Positions 26,601 through 39,700 of a DNA stretch of 64,000 bases are shown here, piece after piece; position 1 is the first letter of the stretch, and every line of letters starts with the position of its first letter. Under the pieces are notes generated by a model that did not search any database, had not been told where the DNA came from, and saw nothing but the letters and a program-made list of their open reading frames with translations. Source of the stretch: Phoronis australis (lineage: Eukaryota; Phoronida; Phoronidae); contig NMRA01000595.1 of the NCBI GenBank assembly GCA_002633005.1, positions 173,367 through 237,366 of the forward strand. Reading direction: 5' to 3'. The translations under genes were made by a program, and so were the position numbers.

Positions 26601-29600
26601 TTAAAATAAAAATTCACGGGACGGCGCAAAAATTTTTGTTTAGCAAACATTTCGAAAATGAAATTGCAAATCGATCTTCTTTATTACCTGATTAGGGTCT
26701 GCTCCACGCTCTAACAGCACCTGCACCGTTTCGAGTTTGCCTCTGGATATTGCAAACTCCAGTACATTTTGCCCAAACAGCCGAGAAACCTAAAGAATCA
26801 AAAACAAAACACATTTTTAAAAGTGTAAGGACATGCAATGCAAATAAACCAGCGTATTAAAAAGGTAATAAAAAGTACAAAGCAAATTTATCTATAATTC
26901 AATTGCAACGTTTTACATCAACAAACAATTGCAGCTTAAAATGCAAATAAACACGAAATGCACAACTTTCAGGCCTAAATGAACTGGAAAACCTTACCCT
27001 GCCTACATTTGTCTTGAAAGAGATGAACAGGGAAAAAACAAAAGCATCAAAAGCGTTGGCTTTCTGCTGGACCGGCGTGCTTTGCTCTCCTAAATAACAC
27101 AAACCTTTCTGTTTGATTGCATTGTGTGTATACTCAGTTGCTAGGTTACCATCACGTCCACAGGTTTGTATAGTACCTTTTTTCATCCACCAGTCCTTAT
27201 ATGGCGATTAATACAGATAATTTTGTTTTACATGGATTCTGACAGTGTTGTAATAAATGAAAGCGATGTGCGACAGACGACGTTTGCGGAAACAGACACG
27301 TAATGTACTATTTTGATCTATAGTTTTTAATCATCATAGTACTCAAAAAGTGCCCATCTATCATATGATGACAAAACGGCCCAGTGACAACAATCGAAGG
27401 TAGACATAACGTACTGAACTACGCGTTTGTCCGCTGAAATACGCGCAAAACTATTACAAGCAAGCAGCAGCTTACAGAACGGAGGTGGGGTGGCACAGGA
27501 CCACGGCCCAGGGCATCCATATTAGGAAGTATCCAATCGATAAATAAGCTTTTGTAAGTTGTGATTCATTTTTAGTTATCGTGTATAAAGTTTCTTTTTT
27601 ATGTTTCATTTTTTGCTTGTGTTAGTACTTAAGGGTGCATGCATTTGAGTAGAGAAGGCCGCCTAATAAAAAATCGGCCTGGGCATCACCAAACCTCTGC
27701 ACGTTATTGCTAGGATAAACTCTCAAACGTTGGCGTTGGCATCCACTAATTGTTTGAGGAAGTGGATGAGGTCTTCGTAGTTTGACGTAAACTCTTCAGC
27801 AATAACGGATTAAATATTACATCTTCTATTTCGTGTTGTAAAGACCCGTTTGTATTTTGGGCGGCACAGCATAGGAGACTGGGAGGGGAGGGGACGGCGC
27901 CAGAGCCAACACTTTTTCAGTGCTGCACCACCCATGGTATGTGGGGGGCTGTGGGTTATAGCCTAACTCTTTTTTCAAAGCTGCGCCGCCCATGTTGTAT
28001 CAAGAATATTCTACTGACAACTCACTCGAGACCTTGTGGCAATTTGGGCATGCACTATACATGTATATTATAATAACTCTATTTGGTCCAAATCGGTGAT
28101 TAAGAAGACCACTGTTTTTAATCACTTTTCAAAAGTGCAACCCTTCTAAAAAGCCCTTCGCAACACAAATTTAGACATCATAAACTTGGCGAGACATTAC
28201 GAAATCTATACTACTTTTTTGAAATCCTTAAAAAGTCAAGCAAACACCAAGACTTCTATACTGCAGCCAACTTAAAAGTGATAAAAACAGTGGCAGCGTA
28301 CACAACACCTGATGTACCGGCAGTCGACGTTGCCATACGAGGTTAGATGCAGATACATGTAGGTCGAGCCCAACATCTGTGAGTTAATAAGATGGCCAAG
28401 ATGCTTAACGATGAATAATCCTTTGCCATCTGCGTTGATTGTAGCTCAAAACGCGATGACAAAAACTTTTTGATATTCATTAAATAAAACAACAAACCAG
28501 ATTTTCTTTAAGAATGACGATGTTCTTAGTAACATCCTAACTGATTATTGGAGGACATTATTGAAGATTTGAATGAGTGACTAACTAAAGCTTCACTAGG
28601 GCTAAGTTATCTTTTTGGAACGTGTCCTTAATTATTTCGGCAATTGATGCATCAGTGAAAGGTTCAACATTTTAGGTCAACTTTTGACCTAAACAAAATA
28701 AAAAAAACGACTAATCCGAAAGGGAGAGGCGAAATTAATAAAGATTCATTAAGATCGAAACTGGTATTGTGCTGCTGCGGGACTGAATTTGTATCAAACA
28801 GGAAAATGGGAACACACAAAACTGAGCTGAGTTTCCTAGATGCAAGAATCTCTCGAAGGAAACGCGTGTCATCACATGCTTCAAGTGTAAAACGTAGCGA
28901 TATTTTGCGAAGTCTTCCATAATCTTCAGTTGCTATTTCTCGAAGTTCTCGCTTCTACGGAACGCACAACACACGAGATACAACTGGCTTAGCCAGGAGT
29001 GTTCAACAGCGGGACTACTTATAAATAATATTAGGAAACAATTTCGATAAAACGGCTTTGTTTTAAAGAGTAATAAAAAGTGGACAGGATTTCTAAATAT
29101 CGCTACACCGCTGATAGGGTATAATGAGAGAAGCAATCAACAAAGCTCTTACTAGTCAATAAGGCTCCTTCAAAAATCACGTGACTGCTGCAACTCTAGA
29201 TATGTAGTGTGAGTAAGAAGCTGCAGCCGAACAAACTTTTGTCGAGACCTGTGTCACGTGAATCTAACTATTCAAAAATGATCTGATTATAAGAGAACAA
29301 AAATTCGTATATGGTTATAGGTCACCGACTTTGGAACTGCATGTGATATCGGATTTCATATTATCATCCATTGGCCCGTTCAATTGTTTGCAAAGTTGAA
29401 ATTCACTTCTCCAAATGTTTAAGTAGCTTTTGAACTCTGCTAGTTAAAATAAACAGCTGCTGATTGGCTAGAGGGTCCCAAGTGATTCAAAGGTGATGCA
29501 CGTGAAGTTAATCGCTACACTAACCATTGCCATGAATATAATAAAAGATTCGGCTTGTTGTCTTACATTCTTGTGTCTGATTGCGTGAATCAGTTCTAAT

Positions 29601-32600
29601 TCAGATCCATTCAATCTTTCTTTGTTCAGTGTTGTCGCAGTTTCGCAATAAGGGCCAATTCACTAATCAGTTTACAGGCCTGCTCTGTTTAAGTGAATAA
29701 TTTATGCTAAATTATTGCCGACGCCATCTGCTAAGCCCAATATATTTAAAATAATAAAAATCCATTCATTGAAGAATTAAAGAATTTTGATGAAAGACAA
29801 CAATTCCTTTCTTTATGAGTACTGCTGTTTTAATAATACATCATTTGAACTAAACAAATATTTATTGATAAATCTTCATTTATGTTTAAAGAAACCCAAG
29901 TATGATGACTGAAGTTGTCTCAAAGACAAATGACACACATGTAGTATAATTTGGCTTAAATAATGAATGACTTAGCATTGTTCGTTAGAATCAAAACACT
30001 TAATACCCCACACGAATAGTGCTCGTCGTCAGTCAAATTTTTGACATTATCATCCAAAATGTGTAAAGCCTAACTGAATAAGTATAATTAAAATAAAAAT
30101 TCACGGGACGGCGCAAAAATTTTTGTTTAGCAAACATTTCGAAAATGAAATTGCAAATCGATCTTCTTTATTACCTGATTAGGGTCTGCTCCACGCTCTG
30201 ACAGCACCGGCACCGCTTCGAGTTTGCCTCTGGATATTCGATACTCCAGTACATCTTGCCCAAACAGCCGAGAAATCTAAAGAATTAATAACAAAACACA
30301 ACTACAAAAGTTTAAGGACATGCAATTCAAATAAACCAGCGTCATAAAAGGTAATAAAAAGTACAAAGCAAATTTATTTATAATTCAATTGCAACGTTTT
30401 ACATCAACAAACAATTGCAGCTTAAAATGCAAATAAACTCGAAATGCACAACTTGCAGGCCTAAATGAACTGGAAAACCTTACCCTGCCTACATTTGTCT
30501 TGAAAGAGATGAACAGGGAAAAAACAAAAGCATCAAAAGCGTTGGCTTTCTGCTGGACCGGCGTGCTTTGCTCTCCTAAATAACACAAACCTTTCTGTTT
30601 GATTGCATGGTGTGTATACTCAGTTGCTAGGTTACCATCACGTCCACAGGTTTGTATAGTACCTTTTTTCATCCACCAGTCCTTATATGGCGATTAATAC
30701 AGATAATTTTGTTTTATATGGATTCTGAAAGTGTTGTATTAAATGAAAGCGATGTGCGACAGACGACGTTTGCGTAAACAAACACGTAATGTACTATTTT
30801 GATCTATAGTTTTTAATCATCATAGTACTCAAAAAGTGCTCATCTATCATATGATGACAAAACGCCCCAGTGGCAACAATCGAAGGTAGACATAACGTAC
30901 TGAACTACGCGTTTGTTCACTGAAATACGCGCAAAACTATTACAAGCAAGCAGCCGCTTACAGAACGGAGGTGGGGTGGCACAGGACCACGGCCCAGGGC
31001 ATCCATATTAGGAAGTATCCAATCGATAAATAAGCTTTTGTAAGTTGTGATTCATTTTTAGTTAACGTGTATAAAGTTTCTTTTTATGTTTCATTTTTTG
31101 CTGGTGTTAGTACTTAAGGGTGCATGCATTTGAGTAGAGAAGGCCGCCCAATAAAAAATCGCCCTGGGCATCACCAAACCTCTGCACGTTATTGCTAGGA
31201 TAAACTCTCAAACGTTGCCGTTGGCATCCACTAATTGTTTGATGAAGTGGATGAGGTCTTCGCAGTTTGACGTAAACTCTTCAGCAACAACGGATTAAAT
31301 ATTACATCTTCTATTTCGTGTTGTAAAGACCCGTTTGTATTTTGGGCGGCGCAGCATAGGAGACTGGGAGGGGAGGGGACGGCGCAAGATCCAACACTTT
31401 TTCAGTGCTGCACCACCCATGGTATATGGGGGGCTGGGGGTTATAGACTAACTCTTTTTTCAAAGCGGCGCGTCTCATGTTGTATCAAGAATATTCTACT
31501 GACAAGTCACGTGAGACCTTGTGACAATTTGGGCATGCACTATACATGTATATTATAATAACTCTATTTGGTCCAAATCGGTCATTAAGAAAACCACTGT
31601 TTTTAATCACTTTTCAAAAGTGCAACCCTTCTAAAAAGCCCTTTGCAACACAAATTTAGACATCAAAAACTTGGCGAGACATTACGAAATCTATACTACT
31701 TTTTTGAAATCCTTAAAAAGTCAAGCAAACGCGAAGACTTCTATACTGCAGCCAACTTAAAAGTGATAAAAACATTGGCAGCGTACACAACACCTAATGT
31801 ACCGGCAGTCGACGTTGCCATACGAGGTTAGATGCAGATACATGTAGGTCGAGCCCAACATCTGTGAGTTAATAAGATGGCCAAGATGCTTAACGATGAA
31901 TAATCCTTTGCCATCTGCGTTGATTGTAGCTCAAAACGCGATGACAAAAACTATTTGATATTCATTAAATAAAACAACAAACCAGATTTTCTTTAAGAAT
32001 GACGATGTTCTTAGTAACATACTAACTGATTATTGGAGGACATTATTGAAGATTTGAATGAGTGACTAACTAAAGCTTCACTAGGGCTAAGTTTTCTTTT
32101 TGGAACGTGACCTTAATTATTTCGGCAATTTATGCATCAGTGAAAGGTTCAACATTTTAGGTCAACTTTTGACCTAAACAAAATAAAAAAAACGACTAAT
32201 CCGAAAGGGAGTGGCGAAATTAATAAAGATTCATTAAGATAGAAACTGGTATTGTGCTGCTGCGGGACTGAATTTGTATCAAACAGGAAAATGGGAACAC
32301 ACAAAACTGAGCTGAGTTTCCTAGATGCAAGAATCTCTCGAAGGAAACGCGTGTCATCACATGCTTCAAGTATAAAACGTAGCGATATTTTGCGAAGTCT
32401 TCCATAATCTTCAGTTGCTATTTCTCTAAGTTCTCGCTTCTACGTGATACAACTGGCTTAGCCAGGAGTGTTCAACAGCGGGACTACTTATAAATAATAT
32501 TAGGAAACAATTTCGATAAAACGGCTTTGTTTTAAAGAGTAGTAAAAAGTGGACAGGATTTCTAAATAACGCTACCCCGCTGATAGGGTATAATGAGAGA

Positions 32601-35600
32601 AGCAATCAACAAAGCTCTTACTAGTCAATAAGGCTCCTTCAAAAATAACGTGACTGCTGCAACTCTAGATATGTAGTGTGAGTAAGAAGCTGCGGCCGAA
32701 CAAACTTTTGTCGAGACCTGTGTCACGTGAATCTAACTATCCAAAAATGATCTGACTATAGGAGAACAAAAATTCATATATGGTTATAGGTCACCGACTT
32801 TGGAACTGCATGTGATATCGGATTTCATATTATCATCCATTGGCCCGTTCAATTGTTTGCAAAGTTGAAATTCACTTCTCCAAATGTTTAGGTAGCTTTT
32901 GAACTCTGCTAGTTAAAATAAACAGCTGCTGATTGGCTAGAGGGTCCCAAGTGATTCAAATGTGATGCACGTGAAGTTAATCGCTACACTAACCATTGCC
33001 ATGAATATAATAAAAGATTCGGCTTGTTGTCTTACATTCTTGTATCTCATTGCGTGAATCAGTTCTAATTCAGATCCATTCAATCTTTCTTTGTTCAGTG
33101 TTGTTGCAGTTTCGCAATAAGGGCCAATTCACTAATCAGTTTACAGGCCTACTCCGTTTAAGTGAATAATTTATGCTAAATTATTGCCGGCGCCATCTGC
33201 GAAGCCCAATACATTTAAAATAATAAAAATCCATTCATTGCAGAATTATGAATTTTGATGAAAGACAACAATTCCTTTCTTTATGAGTACTGCTGTTTTA
33301 ATAATACATTATTTGAACTAAACAAATATTTATTTATAAATCGTCATTTATGTTTAAAGGCGAAGGCAACCTTTTTCCATGTCATTTTGAGCTAAAATAA
33401 GGTTGGTTGGTTATCCTAGACATATTTTCTACTTAATTACAGCTTTTCGTAATTTATTAATTACTCGTCCGCTACTCCGGAAGTGACGTTTTAGGAGGCA
33501 AGCATTTCGCGCCAATTTCTTTTCATATAGTCTGATTGTGAGAGCTGCCGAGTCAGTCATTGTTCTACCTCGCTTGTGTTAAGTTCCGTCGTCGTTTGCT
33601 TTCATTTACTAGTCAGACAACATGCCACACTGTTGCTACGTACCAGGATGTACTATTTATCGGCTCACGCGCGCTTTGGTAGTACCTTTCCATCGCTTTC
33701 CGATGGATGACACACTTCGCCGTACTTGGCTCGTTCGTGTGAAGAACGCAGCGTTACCCGTCCACGCAACGTACATGTACAAAGCAGTGGAGAATTCCGT
33801 GTGTGTGGCAAGCACTTTCTGCCGTCCGATTACGAAAGGGATCTGTACGCTGAACTGATGAAGGTCCCTGTGAAACAACTTCTGAAGAAAGATGCCATTC
33901 CGTCTGTGTTGATTCCCGGCAGTGCCCCGTCGCCACCCCCGAGAAGTGAGTTTTTGAAACGAGAAGCCTCGCGAGCTGTGGCCAGTACAGTGACTGGAGC
34001 CAGTGGAGGCACTTTATCTACTGTCACCCGTGCCTCCGAACGTACCCCAGAGCGTGCAATTCCTGGAACCAGTAGTGATTCGCACTGTGCTGTTTTCTCC
34101 AGCCCAGAGCCTCTAAGCAGCCCTGCAGCGATATCGAGTAGTGGGAGTGATTACAGGCCCAGTTCGACACCCAGTGAAGAGGACAGTTCGTCGTCCAGTG
34201 AACAGATCGGTGAGCCAAACTTTGATAAGTTTATTGTGGACTTGTCTAAAGTGTTGGAGCTATTTAGAAGGTGCCAGGTGTGTGGCGAGGGAGTCACACG
34301 ACACAATGTAAGCAGTTTGGGTGCTCAGGTCACCATCCAGTGGGAGTGTGTCACGGGACACTCTGGCAAGTGGGACAGTTGTTCCTCTGTCCGTGGTATG
34401 CCGGAGGTCCACTTAACCATGTCCAGTGGTGTGCTCTTCACTGGAAACACGTTTCAGTCGGTGAAGACAATGATGGACTTTGGAAAAGTCAAGTTTTTTT
34501 TCGAAAACAACATTCAACAACATTCAGAATTCCTATTTAATACCAGTTGTCAATGACGCATACATGTCACAACATCTCGAGTTGGTGGCGGAATTCATGG
34601 AGAAGGAGAACTTGTCTGACTCACCAGGGCGGTCCGCCAAGTATACCACATACACTCTAATGGAGGAAGAGACCAAAAAGATAATTGATGTGGAACTCGG
34701 AACAGCACAAGCATTCAATTGAGGTAGGCATAACAACGCACACAGTGCATTTGCACCAAGATGTGTCACCACGTCTGTCTTCAGTAGCCGCCTCGTTTCT
34801 CTCAACAGCTGCCTGTGCCTGTGTGTACTCTGCCTCGTTGTACTCGGGCTCAAACATGTACCCACCCACTGAATGTCCGTGAAAAAATTCCTCGTCACCA
34901 CTGCTGTGAACAAGGTCTCCGTCACTCACACTACTGTCACTGTGATACGGGTCACCGACTCCAGCCATTTTCAGCTTACAACACACTAAACAATCCCTAA
35001 ATCCAACGCAGTTGAGTTCTCTACTAACCTATCTTGCCGCAGAATACTCGCCGATGGAAAGTGGTGGCGACAATTGGTGAAAAATAGCACAAAACAAAAG
35101 TAGAATAGAACAGATTCGCACAGTAAGCTCAACGCAAAACCAAGTGGCGGGAAGCGCTTGCCTCCTAAAACGTCACTTCCGGAAAAGCGGACGAGTAATT
35201 AATAAAATTACGAAAAGCTGTAATTAAGTGAAAAATATGTCTAGGATAACCAACCAACCTTATTTTAGCTCAAAATGAAATGGAAAAAGGTTGCCTTCGC
35301 CTTTAAAGAAACTCAAGTATGATGACTTAAGTTATCTCAATGATGAATGACACACATATAGTATAATTTGGCTTAAATAATGAATGACTTAGCATTGTTT
35401 GGTAGAATCAAAACACTTAATACCCCACACGAATAGTGTTCGTCGTCAGTCAAATTTTTGACATTATCATCCAATAGGTGTAAAGCCTTACTCAATAAGC
35501 ATAATTATTATAAAAATTCACTGGCCGGCGCAAATATTTTTGTTTGGCAAACATTTCGAAAATGATATTGCAGATCGATCTTCTTTATTACCTTATTAGG

Positions 35601-36667
35601 GTCTGCTCCTGGCTCAAACAGCAGCTTCAACAGTTCGCGTTCGCGGAAAGACCCTTCAATCACATGTGCGATGGTTTTTATCGGTCGATGAACCTGAAGA
35701 ATCAAGAACAAAACACAACTACAAAACTGTAAGGACATGCAATGCAAATAAACCAGCGTAGTAAAAAGGTAATGAAAAAGTACAAAGGAAATTTATTTAT
35801 AATTCAATTGCAACATTTTACATCAACAGACAATTGCAGCTTAACATGCAAATAAACTCGAAATGCACAACTTGCAGGCCTAAATGAACTGGAAATCCTT
35901 ACCCTGCCTACATTTGTCTTGAAATAGATGAACAGCTAAAAAACAAAAGCATCAAAAGCGTTGGCTTTCTACTGGACCGGCGTGCTTTGCACTCCTAAAT
36001 AGCACACACCTTTCTGTTTGATTGCATTGTGTGTATATTCAGTTGCTAGGTTACAATCACGTCCACAGTTTTGTTTAGTGGTTGTTTTATCCACCAGTCC
36101 TTATATGGCGATTGATACAGATAATTTTGTTTTACATGGATTCTGACAGTGTTGTAATAAATGAAAGCGATGTGCGACTGACGACGTTTGCGGAAACAGA
36201 CACGTAAGGTACTATTTTGATCTATAGTTTTTAATCATCATAGTAATACCCAAAATGTGCTCATCTATCATATGACAAAACGTCCCAGTGGCAACAATCC
36301 AAGAGCCACATAATGTATTCAACGGAATGTTTGCCACTGTTTTGCGCGCAAAACAATTACTAGCAAGCAGTAGCTTAGAGAATGGGGGCACGGAACCACG
36401 GCTCCGGGCATCCCTATTAGAGAACATCCACTCGATAAATAAACTTTTTGAAAATGCGATTCGGCGCCAGAGCAGACATTTATTCAGTTCTGCACCGCCC
36501 AAGGTATATGGGGGCTGGGTGAGGGGAAAGTCAGGCTATAGCACAACACTTTTGCAGTTGTACGCCGCCCATGTTGTAAGACTTGTTTACCAAAGATCAC
36601 GAAATTTCGTTTTGATTTTATGCAAAAGTATACATGGCGTTAATTCTCGGATGCTGTAAACATTCCA

Positions 36668-36710
<43 letters not shown>

Positions 36711-39700
36711 NNNNNNNNNNNNNNNNNNNNNNNNNNNNNNNNNNNNNNNNNNNNNNNNNNNNNNNNNNNNNNNNNNNNNNNNNNNNNNNNNNNNNNNNNN
36801 NNNNNNNNNNNNNNNNNNNNNNNNNNNNNNNNNNNNNNNNNNNNNNNNNNNNNNNNNNNNNNNNNNNNNNNNNNNNNNNNNNNNNNNNNNNNNNNNNNNN
36901 NNNNNNNNNNNNNNNNNNNNNNNNNNNNNNNNNNNNNNNNNNNNNNNNNNNNNNNNNNNNNNNNNNNNNNNNNNNNNNNNNNNNNNNNNNNNNNNNNNNN
37001 NNNNNNNNNNNNNNNNNNNNNNNNNNNNNNNNNNNNNNNNNNNNNNNNNNNNNNNNNNNNNNNNNNNNNNNNNNNNNNNNNNNNNNNNNNNNNNNNNNNN
37101 NNNNNNNNNNNNNNNNNNNNNNNNNNNNNNNNNNNNNNNNNNNNNNNNNNNNNNNNNNNNNNNNNNNNNNNNNNNNNNNNNNNNNNNNNNNNNNNNNNNN
37201 NNNNNNNNNNNNNNNNNNNNNNNNNNNNNNNNNNNNNNNNNNNNNNNNNNNNNNNNNNNNNNNNNNNNNNNNNNNNNNNNNNNNNNNNNNNNNNNNNNNN
37301 NNNNNNNNNNNNNNNNNNNNNNNNNNNNNNNNNNNNNNNNNNNNNNNNNNNNNNNNNNNNNNNNNNNNNNNNNNNNNNNNNNNNNNNNNNNNNNNNNNNN
37401 NNNNNNNNNNNNNNNNNNNNNNNNNNNNNNNNNNNNNNNNNNNNNNNNNNNNNNNNNNNNNNNNNNNNNNNNNNNNNNNNNNNNNNNNNNNNNNNNNNNN
37501 NNNNNNNNNNNNNNNNNNNNNNNNNNNNNNNNNNNNNNNNNNNNNNNNNNNNNGGTGAGCGCCTCACCATCCACACAGTAACCCAAATCGACAGAGTTAA
37601 TTTTTACTTGGGTTGGTGTCATACACCAACATTCGCCACTCAAGACTGTCGCAAGTGATGACGGTCGTTATGTTTTCCCATATTACACAGGCGAATAAAA
37701 GCGATGGATTATAGAGGACATTTTTCGATACAAAGGCGTAAAAATGTTCTTCCTATCAACTTTGTAAGTTATCCACAATGTCTTCATATATACTAATATG
37801 ACAATGGCCCAGGCAGCAACTATCCAACAATTCTGCTATGACTGTACCTCTCTCCTAATGGAATATGATGTTAAGCGTCAGAAAACGATTCCGAACTTGG
37901 GCATAATAGAATGAGTACAACAACTGGGTGAGTTAAATTGCGCAGACAACAACAAGGAATGACTTCCCAGACTCTCAAAAATCAACTGAATACATGGGTT
38001 TGCGAAACTTGGCACATCTAGATCCCAAATTTAAATTTTGGCAATGAACCATTGACTGGGTGGTGGGCATTTGAAATGACCAAAATAGCTACATTTTCAG
38101 ATCTGTAAAATCGGCCCAATCAAACTTTAAACTGCACTAATATTTGAAAAGGAGATATTATAATGTTAACTTTTCACATTTTAGACTTTAAACCAGTAAA
38201 CTGAAGTCATCTAAAAGTGGGAAATTCTATGAACTTTCATGTTCACACGACCATTCGACCTGTTCAATGATACTTAAATAAAATTAAAATCAGTAATTCA
38301 CGACCCTGGTTTATAACTTAGTCCATGAATTTACGGCCACATCTAAGTTTCACTAATAGGTATGCGTGTAAAAGGTATGGAAACAACGAAATAGTTCTTC
38401 ATATTATCATTCCCACATGAATAATTAGCACTGTGCTTAAACTGAATAATGATGCCGATTAAAACATCATCTTGATTTACTCCATAGTCGAACAAATGCT
38501 TCACCACATCGACGTGGCCATTCATTAAAGTCCTTCTCTCAAACTGTCCATGTGGTTCCAGTATCCGAAAATACTTACTACATAAATTCTTATTTTCGAC
38601 ACCCTTTCTTTATATTCTTTTCGCCTTTCTTGCCAAAAGCGATTTTTTAACAGTATTTGACCCTTCTCTATGAGCATATGATTACCGGTTGTCATCGGTT
38701 ATTTCCGTACCCACATTTCCGGCTCATCAGTTCAGGAACTTGTCCTGAACGCCGCCATTTTTTCCTTGTAACTGAATGTGCTATGGCTTGCTCGAAAAGT
38801 CTTTATTATTTCGTTTTATTAGTAATATATCGTGATTCGTTTGCATATGTAGTGTATTTATAGTTTGTAGTTAGTGGTCGTTGAATTTTTGGAATGTTAC
38901 GCGTACTTAGTATGTTAAAATAGCATTGGTGTTTAGTTCCTTACGTAGGCCGGTCGAACCTAGGAACCAATATGGGTCGAACCAATTTTTTTCGGTTTTA
39001 TTTTTTCCTCGTTTTGAAAAAGTACTTTGCTATCATCGGAAAGGTAGTACATTGTACTCAGTAAAAATCGAAAAAGTATCAAAATCGGGGAAAGCACTGT
39101 AAAGTTATTGCAAGTTTTGTGGCGAAATTTGGGTCACTTTGTTGGATCGCGTCGGCCATATTGGAGGACAGCGGGATAAGTTACGAGTTTAAAACTTTGT
39201 GTAAATTGTTTTCGCCAACAAATTACGGTGAAATTTAGTTAGACATATCTTTACTTACTATTCTGCACGATTTAACAGTGTTCACCAAATTTCAGCCTCG
39301 CAGTTGTTACTCATTAAGTGATATGTGCTCAAAATTCCCGTTGGACAACATGGCGACTTTTGCTGAACTGAAAGGTATGTTCAATCGGCTACTTTGTAAT
39401 TTGTGAAGATTTAACGTTGATACATTTTGACAAACGTTGCTACAAAAAAGAAACTTTGTTCAATTTTCGTGTTTTTTGTGCAAAAATATAAGATATATTC
39501 GAATTATTTCAGGTTATCAAGTCAACAATTTGAACAATCTTAATTTGAGAAATAAGCTATGTTGGATTGTGAGGCTTCAAGCCTCTAATTCTTGTTCCTT
39601 GCAACTTCATATTTTTTTAAGCGATGCTTGTCAAATTCTGGTGAAAGGAAACACTATTCCGTCACCATGGTAATAGTTACATGTATGTCCACTTTCATAT

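Larger units (their letters stand above)
24901..28385. repeat. Tandem segmental duplication, unit 3 (1.4 kb segment replaced)
   Basis: The unit matches units 1-2 for its first 72 bases, up to AAAACGCGATG at about 24972, and again from ACATCATTTGAACTAAAC at about 26350. The sequence between is unrelated to that of units 1-2 and lacks exon B. The replacement holds a Cys/Trp-rich open stretch at 25175-25411 that is decayed in units 4 and 5. Confidence 0.85.
28386..31870. repeat. Tandem segmental duplication, unit 4
   Basis: The unit is a near copy of unit 3 (same 3485-base period and same replaced segment) with exon A at 30175-30276. The empty TTAA site corresponding to the transposon insertion in unit 5 is seen at 29886-29889. 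Confidence 0.87.
33358..35302. mobile_element. Kolobok-like TTAA DNA transposon, internally deleted
   Basis: The element is bounded by TTAA duplications (33354-33357 and 35303-35306). Inverted repeats of about 146 bases (33358-33503 and 35156-35302) begin AGGCGAAGGCAACC. Units 3 and 4 retain the empty site TTTAAAG. Inside are a THAP-transposase remnant on plus and a P2X7-ballast-like remnant on minus that meet tail to tail near 34692, both cut short. TTAA targets together with a THAP domain point to the Kolobok superfamily. piggyBac also uses TTAA but does not normally carry THAP. The element is probably an immobile deletion derivative. Confidence 0.85.
31871..36600. repeat. Tandem segmental duplication, unit 5, interrupted by a transposon
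   Basis: The unit is like units 3-4 up to 33357, is interrupted by the TTAA element 33358-35302, and resumes at 35303 with exon A at 35592-35693. Beyond about 36240 it diverges from the other units and reads into a (TA)n tract and the second gap, so its far end is uncertain. Confidence 0.8.

Noticed and set aside
17682-31870. CRISPR-like regular repeats
   Set aside because: The periodicity is 3.5 kb segmental duplication in an intron-bearing animal gene, not short repeats with spacers.
36587-37643. Long open frames of over 300 codons
   Set aside because: They are made of N bases in the gap plus a (TA)n tract.
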